A DNA stretch of 37,032 bases, taken from contig SYHM01000036.1 of NCBI GenBank assembly GCA_005799205.1, positions 1 to 37,032 of the forward strand, in the 5' to 3' direction. Below are positions 1 to 9,545 of this stretch, piece by piece. Both the position numbers and the translations under genes were made by a program. Under the pieces are notes generated by a model. The model was not told the origin of the DNA and searched no databases. It saw only the letters and a list, made by a program, of their open reading frames with translations. Within the stretch, counting starts at the first letter, position 1. Each line of letters starts with the position of its first letter. Source of the DNA: Planctomycetia bacterium. Lineage in GTDB: Bacteria > Planctomycetota > Phycisphaerae > Phycisphaerales > SM1A02.

Positions 1-50
1 AGCGGTGGCGTGTGCGACGCCGCGCGGCCGCGCTCGCGCGCTCACCTGAA

Positions 51-137
51 CGGACAGGGGGAGATTCGAACTCCCGATACGGTTACCCGTATACAGCATT
101 TCCAATGCTGCTCCTTCAACCGCTCGGACACCTGTCC
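51..137 (-). tRNA. tRNA-Ser (anticodon GGA)
   Basis: Reverse complement GGACAGGTGTCCGAGCGGTTGAAGGAGCAGCATTGGAAATGCTGTATACGGGTAACCGTATCGGGAGTTCGAATCTCCCCCTGTCCG: 7-bp acceptor stem, CAGCA-TTGGAAA-TGCTG anticodon arm, long variable arm (class II) and GTTCGAATC T-loop. Confidence 0.95.
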
Positions 138-158
138 AGGGAGGACTAGTCTAGCGAG

Positions 159-899
159 ATGGACGCACGACCGATCGGCGCGACAACTCTCGAAGGCATT
201 CTGCTGATCGACAAACCTGAAGGTCCCACCAGTATGCGCGTCGTCGAACGCGTCCGTCGCGCAGCGGGCGGTGTCCGCTGTGGACACGCGGGCACCCTTG
301 ATCCTCTTGCAACGGGGCTCCTCGTTGTCGCACTGGGTCGCTTCACCAAAGAGATCGACAAACTCATGGGTGGCGACAAGCGGTATGAAACCGTCATTGA
401 TCTCTCCGCGTTCACTGCCACCGATGACCGCGAGGGGGAACGCACTCACGTCGCGATCGACCACCCGCCAACGCAGCAACAGATTGAAGCGGCGCTCGAG
501 CGTTTTCGCGGATCGATCATGCAGACTCCGCCCGCGTTCAGCGCCGTCAAGATCGCTGGTCGCCGCTCCTATGACATTGCTCGGCGTGCAACGAAAGCCG
601 CTCAGTTCGATGACGCCTCCGTCCCTCCCCCACCAACTCGTTCCGCACCCCGCCCAGCACAGGTTCACGCACTCACCCTGCGCACATTCGCGTGGCCACT
701 CGTCACGCTCGACATCCACTGCGCGAAGGGGTTCTACGTTCGCAGTCTTGCACGCGAACTCGGCACTGCTCTGAAGACGGGAGGACATTGCATCTCGATT
801 CGCCGCACATGGAGCGCTCCGTTCTCGATCGAAAACTCGCGTGCGCTCGACTCACTCCCCGCCGTGCTCACCGCGAGCGATCTGATTCGTGTTCCGTGA
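159..899 (+). CDS. truB: tRNA pseudouridine(55) synthase TruB
   Basis: GILLIDKPEGPTSMRVVERVRR..RCGHAGTLDPLATGLLVVALGRFTK, KGFYVRSLARELG motifs. Confidence 0.95.
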   Translation: MDARPIGATTLEGILLIDKPEGPTSMRVVERVRRAAGGVRCGHAGTLDPLATGLLVVALGRFTKEIDKLMGGDKRYETVIDLSAFTATDDREGERTHVAIDHPPTQQQIEAALERFRGSIMQTPPAFSAVKIAGRRSYDIARRATKAAQFDDASVPPPPTRSAPRPAQVHALTLRTFAWPLVTLDIHCAKGFYVRSLARELGTALKTGGHCISIRRTWSAPFSIENSRALDSLPAVLTASDLIRVP

Positions 900-1517
900 C
901 TCCCCTGCGACCTGCTGCTTTCTCTGATCCTCTCGACGGGCATGCAGCACGAGAAGGGCCATGCCACAGAGCAGAAACATGTCGGCGCCATTGAAGATCC
1001 ACGGAAAGATCTCCCGACTTCCACCGGGCCACGCGAGATCGAAAGGCAGGTGGCGACGGGGAAACAAGTAGAGAAAGTCGCGCACCGCTCCATAGACGAT
1101 GCGGTCATAGAGATTTCCGATTCCTCCCGCGAGGATCAATCCAATGGCGACATGAGCCCAGGTCGCACCAGCGCGCGTCCACCATCCGAAGATGAAGACG
1201 CCGGCGACCACGGCGAGTGCAGTGAAGCTGATGAACAGTCCGCGCGCGCCTTGCCCGATTCCAAAGACCGCACCGTGATTCACGACAAGGTGGAAGTCCA
1301 AGAGATCTGGAGCAATCGCATGCACCCCCTCGTGCCACGGAAGCCGATACGAGGGCTCTGCAACCACCTCACGCGGCGAGAGAGTCACTGGCGATTGAGC
1401 AACGCGCTCGAACGCCTCCGATTTGCTCCACAGGTCGATCGAGAGTGCAACTCCCCACACCAGAAGCAGCGTGACCCACGCGCGCGGCGAACGCCACGCG
1501 GCATCAGCTTGGTTCAC
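852..1517 (-). CDS. lspA: Lipoprotein signal peptidase (signal peptidase II)
   Basis: NHGAVFGIGQG, LILAGGIGNLYDRIVYGAVRDFL, FNGADMFLLCG motifs with multiple TM segments; GTG start overlaps the upstream stop. Confidence 0.92.
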   Translation of the reverse strand: MNQADAAWRSPRAWVTLLLVWGVALSIDLWSKSEAFERVAQSPVTLSPREVVAEPSYRLPWHEGVHAIAPDLLDFHLVVNHGAVFGIGQGARGLFISFTALAVVAGVFIFGWWTRAGATWAHVAIGLILAGGIGNLYDRIVYGAVRDFLYLFPRRHLPFDLAWPGGSREIFPWIFNGADMFLLCGMALLVLHARREDQRKQQVAGESRNTNQIARGEHGGE

Positions 1518-2437
1518 ACGCGGCCTCGAGATCGCTCGTCCACGCGCTCTGCCTCAATGACGTAGCGAGCCCATGGCTTCGCGTCGAGGCGACCCTTGGG
1601 GATCGGCTTTCCTGTCTGCATGCAGAGTCCAAACGTCCGATCCTTCACACGCCCGAGTGCGTCATCGATCTCGCGCACCAGTTCGCGATCCTGCTGTGCG
1701 AACTCAAGCGCAAAGCTCTGCTCGAACGTGTCGGTACCGATGTCGGCCATGTGCAGCGGCATCGTCGAGAGATTGCCGTCGTTGCTCTTGAGCGCTTCCT
1801 TCTCAGTAATCTCGACGCGACCAACCAGCTCAGACCTCGCCTTCAACAGCATCTCGTGATATCGATCAAGATCTCGATCCGACATCTTGGACGATCCCGC
1901 CTTGATGATTCGAACTTCCGCATCCTGTGCTGCCGCCAGCGCCTTCTCTGCTTTCGAAGCCGGCTTTTTCTTCGGCACCTTGATGCCCTTTGTTGACATC
2001 ACTCGAACGCGTCGGCCATTGATAATCACGAACCCTGGAGAATGCTTCTGTGATGCAGCTGCCTGAACGGCGGCTGCGGAGACTGAAATCGCATTAGCGA
2101 AATCGATTTTCTTCTTCGCTTCCTTCGGTCGATCGCTTGGACGAACCGGCTTCGGCTTCATCTTGGGTTTTGCAATCACTGGCGGCGGGGCACCCTTTGA
2201 TCGCTTTGGAGGCGGAGGAGGCTCTCCCACGATGCTCTTGGGCATCACGTAGACAAGTTTCGGCGGCGGAAGCTTGGTCAACTGCGGGGCGGTCGGAGGA
2301 GCCTGCTTCTTCGTAGGCACTGTCGGAATGGGTTTTGATTGAGCCTTCCCCGATGGGCGCTTGACTTGGGAGGACTTCGCGACCCCCTTGGATACCTTGT
2401 CCTTCTTCTTAATCGTGGCTTTTGACTTCGCGGGCAT
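1514..2437 (-). CDS. DksA/TraR-like protein with long Lys/Pro/Ala-rich N-terminal extension
   Basis: C-terminal MSDRDLDRYHEMLLKARSELVGRV..ALGRVKDRTFGLCMQTGKPIPKGRLDAKPWARYVIEAE resembles the DksA/TraR coiled coil plus degenerate finger; ATG at 2437 preceded by GGGAGAGGAG. Confidence 0.8.
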   Translation of the reverse strand: MPAKSKATIKKKDKVSKGVAKSSQVKRPSGKAQSKPIPTVPTKKQAPPTAPQLTKLPPPKLVYVMPKSIVGEPPPPPKRSKGAPPPVIAKPKMKPKPVRPSDRPKEAKKKIDFANAISVSAAAVQAAASQKHSPGFVIINGRRVRVMSTKGIKVPKKKPASKAEKALAAAQDAEVRIIKAGSSKMSDRDLDRYHEMLLKARSELVGRVEITEKEALKSNDGNLSTMPLHMADIGTDTFEQSFALEFAQQDRELVREIDDALGRVKDRTFGLCMQTGKPIPKGRLDAKPWARYVIEAERVDERSRGRV

Positions 2438-2487
2438 CGTGGGCTCCTCTCCCAATACAGGTCACTGCGCCGAGGGTGAAACGGCAG

Positions 2488-2516
2488 ATTTTAGCCTGTT
2501 TTTCACAATCCGTCAA
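2488..2516 (-). promoter_or_regulatory. Candidate sigma70-type promoter for the dksA-like/lspA operon
   Basis: Minus strand TTGACG-17 nt-TAAAAT, about 50 nt upstream of ATG 2437, which also has an SD-like GGAGAGGAG. Confidence 0.6.
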
Positions 2517-2526
2517 CCCCACGCGT

Positions 2527-3507
2527 TCATCGTGACCTTGGCGAGGATGACCCAATGCGCCGAAACTTCTCATATCTGCACCTCACGAGCGTTTCGCTGT
2601 CGAGGCGAGTCAGCTCGCTGAGTTGCGAGAGGATCCATGACTGAACCGCCTGCGCAGTTCCCTTCGGGTCGCGGTGCGCGCCTCCGAGGGGCTCTGGAAT
2701 CACAGCGTCGATCAGTCCGTTGCGAAGGTTGTCGCGGGCGGTGAGAGCGAGTGCCTTTGCAGCGAGCGGATTCGTGCGCTCGTTCGCCTCCTTCCAGAGA
2801 ATCGCCGCACACCCCTCAGGCGAGATGACCGAGTACCACGAGTGTTCGAGCATTGCGACGCGATCTGCAACCGCGATCCCGAGGGCCCCACCAGACCCTC
2901 CTTCTCCGATCACGACCGAGACGATCGGCGTGCGAATTCGACTCATTTCGCGCAGGTTGACTGCGATCGCCTCTGCCTGCCCCCGCTCCTCACTATCAAT
3001 ACCCGGATACGCCCCTGGCGTATCGACAAGCGTCACGATTGGAAGCCCAAACTTCTCCGCCAACCGCATCTTGATGAGTGCCTTGCGATACCCCTCGGGG
3101 TTTGCACATCCGAAACGACATGAGATACGTTCGGCCGTCGTGCGCCCCTTCTGATGCCCCACCAGAAGCACCTTCCATGGACCAATCCTCGTGAAACCAG
3201 CGACCATCGCGGGGTCATCCGCAAAGCGCCGATCGCCGTGAAACTGGCTGAAATCGCGACACATCAAGTCGGTGTAGTCGAGGGTCTGAGGTCGCGCTGG
3301 GTGCCGAGCGACCCGCACCGTCTGCCACGGGGAGAGCTCTTTATATGCCTTCGCGAGCAGCGTTGATCGGGTCGCGCGAAGCGTGTTGAGTTCGTCGCAC
3401 TCCTGCAACTGCACCGTCGCTTCGAGCGCCGTGATCTGCCGTTCGATCTCGATGATCGGCTGTTCGAAATCTAGCATCGACACTGCGCCCGACATCGCTC
3501 TTGACAT
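2527..3507 (-). CDS. accA: Acetyl-CoA carboxylase carboxyltransferase subunit alpha
   Basis: MLDFEQPIIEIERQI, QFHGDRRFADDPAMVAG, VGHQKGR, GCANPEGYRKALIKMRLAEKFGLPIVTLVDTPGAYPG motifs. Start uncertain (3525, 3507 or 3477). Confidence 0.95.
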   Translation of the reverse strand: MSRAMSGAVSMLDFEQPIIEIERQITALEATVQLQECDELNTLRATRSTLLAKAYKELSPWQTVRVARHPARPQTLDYTDLMCRDFSQFHGDRRFADDPAMVAGFTRIGPWKVLLVGHQKGRTTAERISCRFGCANPEGYRKALIKMRLAEKFGLPIVTLVDTPGAYPGIDSEERGQAEAIAVNLREMSRIRTPIVSVVIGEGGSGGALGIAVADRVAMLEHSWYSVISPEGCAAILWKEANERTNPLAAKALALTARDNLRNGLIDAVIPEPLGGAHRDPKGTAQAVQSWILSQLSELTRLDSETLVRCRYEKFRRIGSSSPRSR

Positions 3508-3543
3508 AGTCCGAAATCGTACCAAGTCTGATAAGGTTTCAGG

Positions 3544-4392
3544 ATGAACGATGGCATCGCAGTCTTCGGCTTTGGCACGATGGGAAGCGCGCTCGTTGGA
3601 GGAATGATTCGATCCAATCTGGTTTCTCCCGAGTCCATTCTGGTTGTCGATCCCGAGCCACTCGCGCGAACACGTGCGGCGAACCTCGGCTGCCGTGTGT
3701 CGGAATCACCTTCCGACTCGGCGCACTGCACCCGAGTAATCATTGCCGTCAAGCCGCAAACATTTCCAGAACTTGCACTCGCTCTTGGTGCACTGCAGTC
3801 GCCCGCGCTCGTCCTCTCGTTGATGGCTGGTGTCTCAATTGCTCGGGTGCAATCAGCGCTCGGCGCGCACGCCCGATGTGCTCGATGCATGCCCAACATC
3901 GCTGCGCAGATTGGGCTCGCCGTCACGACCTACGCACTCGCTCCCAACTGCACAATCGCAGATCGCGATTTCGTCGAGCGGCTGCTGGGGTCCGTTGGAA
4001 CGACTGTCGAGATCGGCGAACCGCTCTTCAATGCTGCGACCGCTGCGGGCGGATCTGGACCCGCGTATCTCTTCTTTCTTGCCGAGACCATGATCGAAAG
4101 CGCCGTGCGCCTAGGGTTTGATCAGCCAACTGCAGATCGCATCGTTCGGCAGTCGTTGCTCGGGGCAGCAACATTGTTGGCACGGGGACCTCGCTCAGCG
4201 GCAGAACTGAGAGGAATGGTGACAAGTCAGGGAGGCACCACGAGCGCGGCCATGGCAATCTTCGACTCGTACGGTTTTCGAACGATGATGCATGATGCAC
4301 TGCGTGCCGCAAACGATCGAGGACGCGACCTCGCGCTGACTGCGGCATCGCAACAGAATTCCCACGCCAACGGTGCCTCGAGTTCGCACTGA
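3544..4392 (+). CDS. proC: Pyrroline-5-carboxylate reductase
   Basis: N-terminal FGFGTMGSALVGGMI, AVKPQTF, LMAGVSI, C-terminal SGPAYLFFLAETM..AAELRGMVTSQGGTTSAAM. Confidence 0.95.
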   Translation: MNDGIAVFGFGTMGSALVGGMIRSNLVSPESILVVDPEPLARTRAANLGCRVSESPSDSAHCTRVIIAVKPQTFPELALALGALQSPALVLSLMAGVSIARVQSALGAHARCARCMPNIAAQIGLAVTTYALAPNCTIADRDFVERLLGSVGTTVEIGEPLFNAATAAGGSGPAYLFFLAETMIESAVRLGFDQPTADRIVRQSLLGAATLLARGPRSAAELRGMVTSQGGTTSAAMAIFDSYGFRTMMHDALRAANDRGRDLALTAASQQNSHANGASSSH

Positions 4393-4406
4393 ACATTGGC
4401 GACTTG

Positions 4407-5393
4407 ATGCTTCACGAATCCCCAGAACTTGCCGTCAATCTGAGCGACGTCCGCAAGCGCTACGGACGGACGATCCATGCTTTGCGTGGGGTCTCGATTT
4501 GCGTGCGCCGCGGCGAGATTTTTGGATTGCTCGGACCAAACGGCGCGGGCAAGAGCACTCTTGTCAAGATCATGATGACGATCGTTCGGCCAGAGAGCGC
4601 ACTCGGCGAAGTGCTCGGCCGAGCCGTAGGAGATCCTGATGCACTCGCGCGCATCGGATACCTGCCCGAACATCATCGATTTCCAACTTATCTCACAGGA
4701 CGGCAGATTGTCGAATTCAGCGGCGCAATGTCGCGGGTCGATCGTCCAACACGCAAGCGACGCGCGAGCGAGTTGCTCGACCGCGTGGGAATGGGCGCGT
4801 GGAAGGACAGGCCGCTCGGGTCGTACTCGAAAGGAATGAGACAGCGCACTGGACTCGCGGCTGCACTCGTCAACGATCCACAGCTCGTGGTCCTTGACGA
4901 ACCGACCGACGGCGTCGACCCAGTTGGGAGGCGCGAGATTCGAGATCTCCTCGTTGGTTTCCGTGACGAAGGAAGAACGGTTCTCCTCAATTCACACTTG
5001 CTCTCTGAGATTGAAACGGTTTGTTCGCGCGTTGCAATCATGGTGCAGGGGCGCATGGTGGCACAAGGCACGATTGACGAACTCACAGCATCGAGCCGGC
5101 GGTACGAGATCATCGTCGAGGGTCCCCCCCCACCGTGGGGTTCGGATCATGCATCCGTGCAGGCAATTCCTGCGGGTCACTTGCTCGCTGCCGGAGTCGC
5201 ACAAGCATCGACGCGGCTCATCTTTCTCGGACTCGACGCGCAGGGGGCCCAGCCGATTCTCGATCGCCTCCGCGCAGAATCGCGAACCGTAGTTGCGGTG
5301 CAGACGGTGCGCGAGTCGCTCGAAGATCTCTTCATGCGCGCAGTAACCGATCCTGACACCGGCCTCATCTACCGACCAGGCGCCGCGACATGA
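4407..5393 (+). CDS. ABC transporter ATP-binding protein (ABC-2 type exporter)
   Basis: Walker A GPNGAGKST, signature SYSKGMRQR, Walker B LVVLDEPTDGVDP, H-loop NSHLLSE. Confidence 0.93.
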   Translation: MLHESPELAVNLSDVRKRYGRTIHALRGVSICVRRGEIFGLLGPNGAGKSTLVKIMMTIVRPESALGEVLGRAVGDPDALARIGYLPEHHRFPTYLTGRQIVEFSGAMSRVDRPTRKRRASELLDRVGMGAWKDRPLGSYSKGMRQRTGLAAALVNDPQLVVLDEPTDGVDPVGRREIRDLLVGFRDEGRTVLLNSHLLSEIETVCSRVAIMVQGRMVAQGTIDELTASSRRYEIIVEGPPPPWGSDHASVQAIPAGHLLAAGVAQASTRLIFLGLDAQGAQPILDRLRAESRTVVAVQTVRESLEDLFMRAVTDPDTGLIYRPGAAT

Positions 5394-6457
5394 TGCAAAC
5401 CATCGCCATCTTCGTCGCTGCGTACCGCGAACTCAGCGCGAGACGACTCTTCTGGCTTGCACTCGGAATCACGCTCGTTGTCGTTGGGCTCTTTGCCTGC
5501 CTGGGACTCAATGAAACCGGAATCAGCTTCCTCGGATGGACCTTCGACAGCCCTTTCTACAACACGACGACGACTTCTCCTGAGACCTTTTACAAGCAGC
5601 TCTTTGTGAGCCTTGGAGTCGAGTGGTGGCTTGGGCTCATCGCCACGCTTCTCGCGCTCGTGACCACCTGCGGGATCGTTCCCGACCTCGTTGCACCAGG
5701 GTCGGTTGACCTGCTGCTTGCGAAACCGATTACGCGATCTCGACTCTTCCTCACCAAGTACGCGAGCGGATTACTGTTTGCGGCACTTCAAGTATTGGTG
5801 TTCACGACGGCAAGCTTCATCGTCATCGGAATTCGAGGAGGCGCGTGGGAGATTTCACTCTTCGCTGCGGTCCCCATCGTGACTTTTTTCTACAGCCTGC
5901 TCTTCAGCATCTGCGCGCTCATCGGGGTTGTGACACGATCATCCGTTGCTTCATTGATCCTCACCCTGCTTGCGTGGGCAGTCATCTTCACGATCAACTT
6001 CGCAGAAATGATCGTCAGCCGCGGTCGACTCGCCAACGAAATGGAGGGGCGATCGATCGTCGCTTCGCTCGCGAGTACTGAAGATCCACCTGACGACGAG
6101 ACTCGTGAAGAGCTCGAGGCAGACCTCGCGCGTGTTCGAGAGCACGAACCGAATTGGAACACCGCACACGGCTGGCTCTTTGGAATCAAGACGTGCCTGC
6201 CGAAAACCACCGACACGTTGGCGCTGCTCGATCGGTGGCTCATCGATCCTGCAATGCTTCCACAGCGGGGCGAAGATTCAACTCGCGGTGCGGAAGGCGC
6301 ATTCGGCTCGCGCAGAGTTCGCGGCGGCGAGTTCGAACGCGCGGTGCGCGACGAACGTCGCGCTCATTCGCTCTGGTGGATTGTCGGCACGAGTCTGCTC
6401 CTTGAAGGATGCATCCTCGCGCTTGCAACGCTCATCTTTGCCAGACGCGACTACTAG
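5390..6457 (+). CDS. ABC-2 type transporter permease
   Basis: Multi-TM protein with DLVAPGSVDLLLAKPITRSRLFLTKYASGLL; ATGA overlap with the ATPase gene. Confidence 0.88.
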   Translation: MMQTIAIFVAAYRELSARRLFWLALGITLVVVGLFACLGLNETGISFLGWTFDSPFYNTTTTSPETFYKQLFVSLGVEWWLGLIATLLALVTTCGIVPDLVAPGSVDLLLAKPITRSRLFLTKYASGLLFAALQVLVFTTASFIVIGIRGGAWEISLFAAVPIVTFFYSLLFSICALIGVVTRSSVASLILTLLAWAVIFTINFAEMIVSRGRLANEMEGRSIVASLASTEDPPDDETREELEADLARVREHEPNWNTAHGWLFGIKTCLPKTTDTLALLDRWLIDPAMLPQRGEDSTRGAEGAFGSRRVRGGEFERAVRDERRAHSLWWIVGTSLLLEGCILALATLIFARRDY

Positions 6458-6478
6458 CGCCCACTCACCCGCCTCGAC

Positions 6479-7768
6479 TCACCCCGCGCTCGGCTTCGAC
6501 TTCGCTGCGGGCTTTCGTGCAGGAAGTGGATACTGCGAGACGTACTCGGGCTTCAAGAAGAAGTAGTAGAGCGTGCCTTCACAGTATTGGCCTCCAGCGA
6601 GAATCTCTGCCGAAGGCCCGATTCCCATGAAGATGTCCGCTCGGCCAGGGGCGCGAATGGCACCTCCAGTGTCCTGATCAAGCATGAATCGCGTGAAGGG
6701 TTGGCGCGATCCACCGTATGAACTCGACTGCGTGTTAACAAACATCACCCCGCCTGGCGGATAGACGCTCTTGTCGGTTGCGAGTGAAACCTTGTCTGTG
6801 ACCTTGACGCCCAGGCTTCCTGCAGGCCAAGTCTTTCCGTCGTACTGCTGAAAGAATGTGTAGCGGTTGTTGAGATTGATCGCCGCCAACACGGGTGCAG
6901 GATCCTTCTCATACAGCCGACGAATCGCCGAAAGATTCAGTTGATTCTCAGGGATCGCGCCGGCTGCGACGAGGCTTGTTCCCAGTCCCACATACTCGCC
7001 ATCGGTTGCTCCCGCGTAGCCAATGAACATGATCTTCCCATCGGGCAGCAGCAACTTTGCGCTCCCGTTGACTTGCACGATGTACGCGTCGAGCGCCGTG
7101 GGAAACCACGCGAGTTCTAGCCCGTTGAGCATTCCAGAGGTCTGAATCTGCTCTCTGTTTGGCCACGGAGCGATTTCGCTGGGCGAGATACGTCGACCAA
7201 GTGCCTTGCCAGTCGTTGGATCCGTTTCGAGTTCCTTCGGTCGCTTGTAAATCGGGAACTCGAATCCAGGAGCCTTGACCAGACTCGCCTTGAATTCGGG
7301 CGCGTAGTACCCCGTGAAGAGCACTCCACCCTTTCCGTTCCAGCCCTTCGTCTGCCAGCAATCGAACATCTGCATGAGCGCACTCGTGAATGCAGCGTGA
7401 TCGGCGCTCTCATTGAGAATCTGCCGAAACGCGATCACACTCGACGAGGCCTGATCCCACGTGCAGACTTCTGGAAATGGAAACATCTGTGGAAAGCGCG
7501 AACGACTCGATGGACTCTCGTACCACGTCTGATCCTGCGCGAGCGCTTCCGTGAGATAGGCGTCACGCGCGTTCCATGCTCCGGTCAAGTCAGGCCACGC
7601 TTCGCCTGGTTCGAGTTTTCGCAAAGCACACTCACCAGGAGCGAGCGGCCGCGCAAAGTCGGCGACTGGACCTGGTGCAGGTGGAGTCTCGCATCCAACG
7701 AGCGCGATGGTCGCGCAGCAGATGGTGACGCAGAAAGAAAGGCCGATAGTTTGTTTGCATCCTTGCAT
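6479..7768 (-). CDS. mltA: Murein transglycosylase A (MltA family) lipoprotein
   Basis: Lipobox ALVGC; GVLFTGYYAPEF, FIGYAGATDGEYVGLG, and 3D-domain region RFMLDQDTGGAIRAPGRADIFMGIG. Confidence 0.9.
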   Translation of the reverse strand: MQGCKQTIGLSFCVTICCATIALVGCETPPAPGPVADFARPLAPGECALRKLEPGEAWPDLTGAWNARDAYLTEALAQDQTWYESPSSRSRFPQMFPFPEVCTWDQASSSVIAFRQILNESADHAAFTSALMQMFDCWQTKGWNGKGGVLFTGYYAPEFKASLVKAPGFEFPIYKRPKELETDPTTGKALGRRISPSEIAPWPNREQIQTSGMLNGLELAWFPTALDAYIVQVNGSAKLLLPDGKIMFIGYAGATDGEYVGLGTSLVAAGAIPENQLNLSAIRRLYEKDPAPVLAAINLNNRYTFFQQYDGKTWPAGSLGVKVTDKVSLATDKSVYPPGGVMFVNTQSSSYGGSRQPFTRFMLDQDTGGAIRAPGRADIFMGIGPSAEILAGGQYCEGTLYYFFLKPEYVSQYPLPARKPAAKSKPSAG

Positions 7769-7854
7769 GGAATGCATCGTAGCGATTTGCGCGTCAAACT
7801 CCCATCATCAGTTGCGATCTGTGTATGATTTGCCGACAAATTCTCGGAGCAACC

Positions 7855-8175
7855 ATGACAACAACACAACAGACACTCCTCGCCTTTTTCAATTTTTCGG
7901 GATGGGAACTGGCGATCATCCTTGTCCTAGGACTCCTCATCTTCGGTCGGCGACTGCCTGAACTTGGCCGGTCAGTCGGAAAGACGATCGTCGAGTTCAA
8001 GAAGGGGCTCGCGGACGTCAATACCGAAGTACGGGATGCCACGAACCAGACCAATTCAGGGGCGCAGTCGACCCAATCGCTCCCGCCGAGTACTCCTTCT
8101 GGAAGCGGCGCAGGCCATGCGAGCCAAAAGTCAGACCCCTACGCTCAGGGGCAGTACCGGCCGCCGCAGTCCTGA
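7855..8175 (+). CDS. tatA: Sec-independent protein translocase TatA/E
   Basis: FNFSGWELAIILVLGLLIFGRRLPELGRSVGKTIVEFKKGL; GGAG SD-like upstream of ATG 7855. Confidence 0.92.
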   Translation: MTTTQQTLLAFFNFSGWELAIILVLGLLIFGRRLPELGRSVGKTIVEFKKGLADVNTEVRDATNQTNSGAQSTQSLPPSTPSGSGAGHASQKSDPYAQGQYRPPQS

Positions 8176-8195
8176 CGGCACGACTGCGGGATCGC

Positions 8196-9380
8196 ATGCC
8201 GCGAGTGCTTGTCTTAGGTTCGGGATTGGTTGGCAGCCTCATCGCTGCCGATCTGGCGCTGACTCCTGGGCTGCGGGTGTCACTCGTCGACGCTCATCAC
8301 GAGTCTCTTGCGAAGGCGCGCGAGCGAACGATGCTCTTGGCAAAGTCTCGCAAGCGCCCTCTCCCCCGCGTGACCGAGATAGTTGCCGATTGTTCATCGA
8401 AACATGAACTCACTCAACTTGCGAGTCGCGTCGATCTCGTCGTAGGAGCCCTCCCCTCGCGCTTTGGCTTCGAGACGCTCAAGACGCTGATCGAGTGCGG
8501 GGTTCCATGCGTTGACATCTCGTTCATGCCCGAAGATTTTCTCTCTCTCAACGCCCTCGCCAAACGAAAGCGCACCGTTGCAGTGGCCGACTGCGGAGTC
8601 GCCCCAGGGATGAGCAACATCCTCGCATCGGCAGCGGAACGGGCGCTCACTCCTTGTGAGCGAATCGAAATCATGGTTGGCGGACTTCCCGTCGATCGCC
8701 ACTGGCCATTCGAGTACAAGGCTGGGTTCTCCCCACTCGATGTGATCGAGGAGTACACACGCCCTTCGAGGGTTGTGGAGCATGGCAAGCAGGTCACGCG
8801 CGAAGCGCTGTGCGACCGCGAACTGATCTCGGTAGAAGGCCTTGGCACCCTCGAAGCGTTTCTCACCGATGGCCTGCGAAGCCTCGCGACAACGCTCGCT
8901 GTGCCCCACATGAGAGAGCGCACACTTCGATGGCCCGGCCATGTCGAACTCATGCGGGTCTTTCGGGAAACTGGGTTCTTCTCCACGACTCCAGTTGAAG
9001 TCAAGGGGGCCATGGTTCGGCCGCTCGATCTGACCGCTGCACTGCTCTTCCCGAAATGGAAGTTCAACAGTGGCGAGGTCGATCTGACCTATCTGCGGGT
9101 CGAAGGAGAGGGCATGGACAGGGGAAGGTCCGTCCGCATGCGATTCGAATTGCTCGATCGGGCCGACCTCGCAAACGCCTGTACAAGTATGGCTCGAACG
9201 ACCGCATTCCCAGCGACTTCGGTTGCACGGTCACTCGTTCAGGGAATGATCGCCGGGAGCGGAGTCTTCGCCCCAGAACAACTGCTCGGGCATCCTCGCG
9301 TGATGAAGAGGCTGTTCGCCGACCTCAAGGCGCGCGGAATCACCGTGAGCTGCGAAGTGGTCGAAGCAGCATCTCTCTGA
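8196..9380 (+). CDS. Saccharopine dehydrogenase family protein
   Basis: Rossmann MPRVLVLGSGLVGSLIAADLA; PGMSNILASAAE; GGLPVDRHWPFEYKAGFSPLDVIEEYTRPS; LRWPGHVELMRVFRETGFF. Confidence 0.88.
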   Translation: MPRVLVLGSGLVGSLIAADLALTPGLRVSLVDAHHESLAKARERTMLLAKSRKRPLPRVTEIVADCSSKHELTQLASRVDLVVGALPSRFGFETLKTLIECGVPCVDISFMPEDFLSLNALAKRKRTVAVADCGVAPGMSNILASAAERALTPCERIEIMVGGLPVDRHWPFEYKAGFSPLDVIEEYTRPSRVVEHGKQVTREALCDRELISVEGLGTLEAFLTDGLRSLATTLAVPHMRERTLRWPGHVELMRVFRETGFFSTTPVEVKGAMVRPLDLTAALLFPKWKFNSGEVDLTYLRVEGEGMDRGRSVRMRFELLDRADLANACTSMARTTAFPATSVARSLVQGMIAGSGVFAPEQLLGHPRVMKRLFADLKARGITVSCEVVEAASL

Positions 9381-9545
9381 ACACTCCCTTTCGGCTCGTC
9401 CTAGCGCGAGTGGATTTCCCGACGACTCAGCACGCATGAGAAATTCCGGTCGTTTTGCGAGGCAACGCAGGCGCGGCTCTAGGTTCGTCAGATGCCAATG
9501 CACGGAGCGGCGTCGCTCTGCTCTGGCGAAGCACTGGAGGACCTT

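Noticed and set aside
42-788. Long minus-strand ORF (248 aa) opposite truB and tRNA-Ser
   Set aside because: Shadow ORF antisense to a well-supported truB; no recognisable domain and low-complexity Arg/Ser composition typical of high-GC antisense frames.
942-1565. 207-aa plus-strand ORF opposite lspA
   Set aside because: Antisense to conserved lspA; no family signature.
3501-3537. TTGACA (3501-3506) as the -35 for proC
   Set aside because: Spacing to the TAAGGT box is 25 nt, too long for a sigma70 promoter, and the hexamer lies in the accA 5' end.
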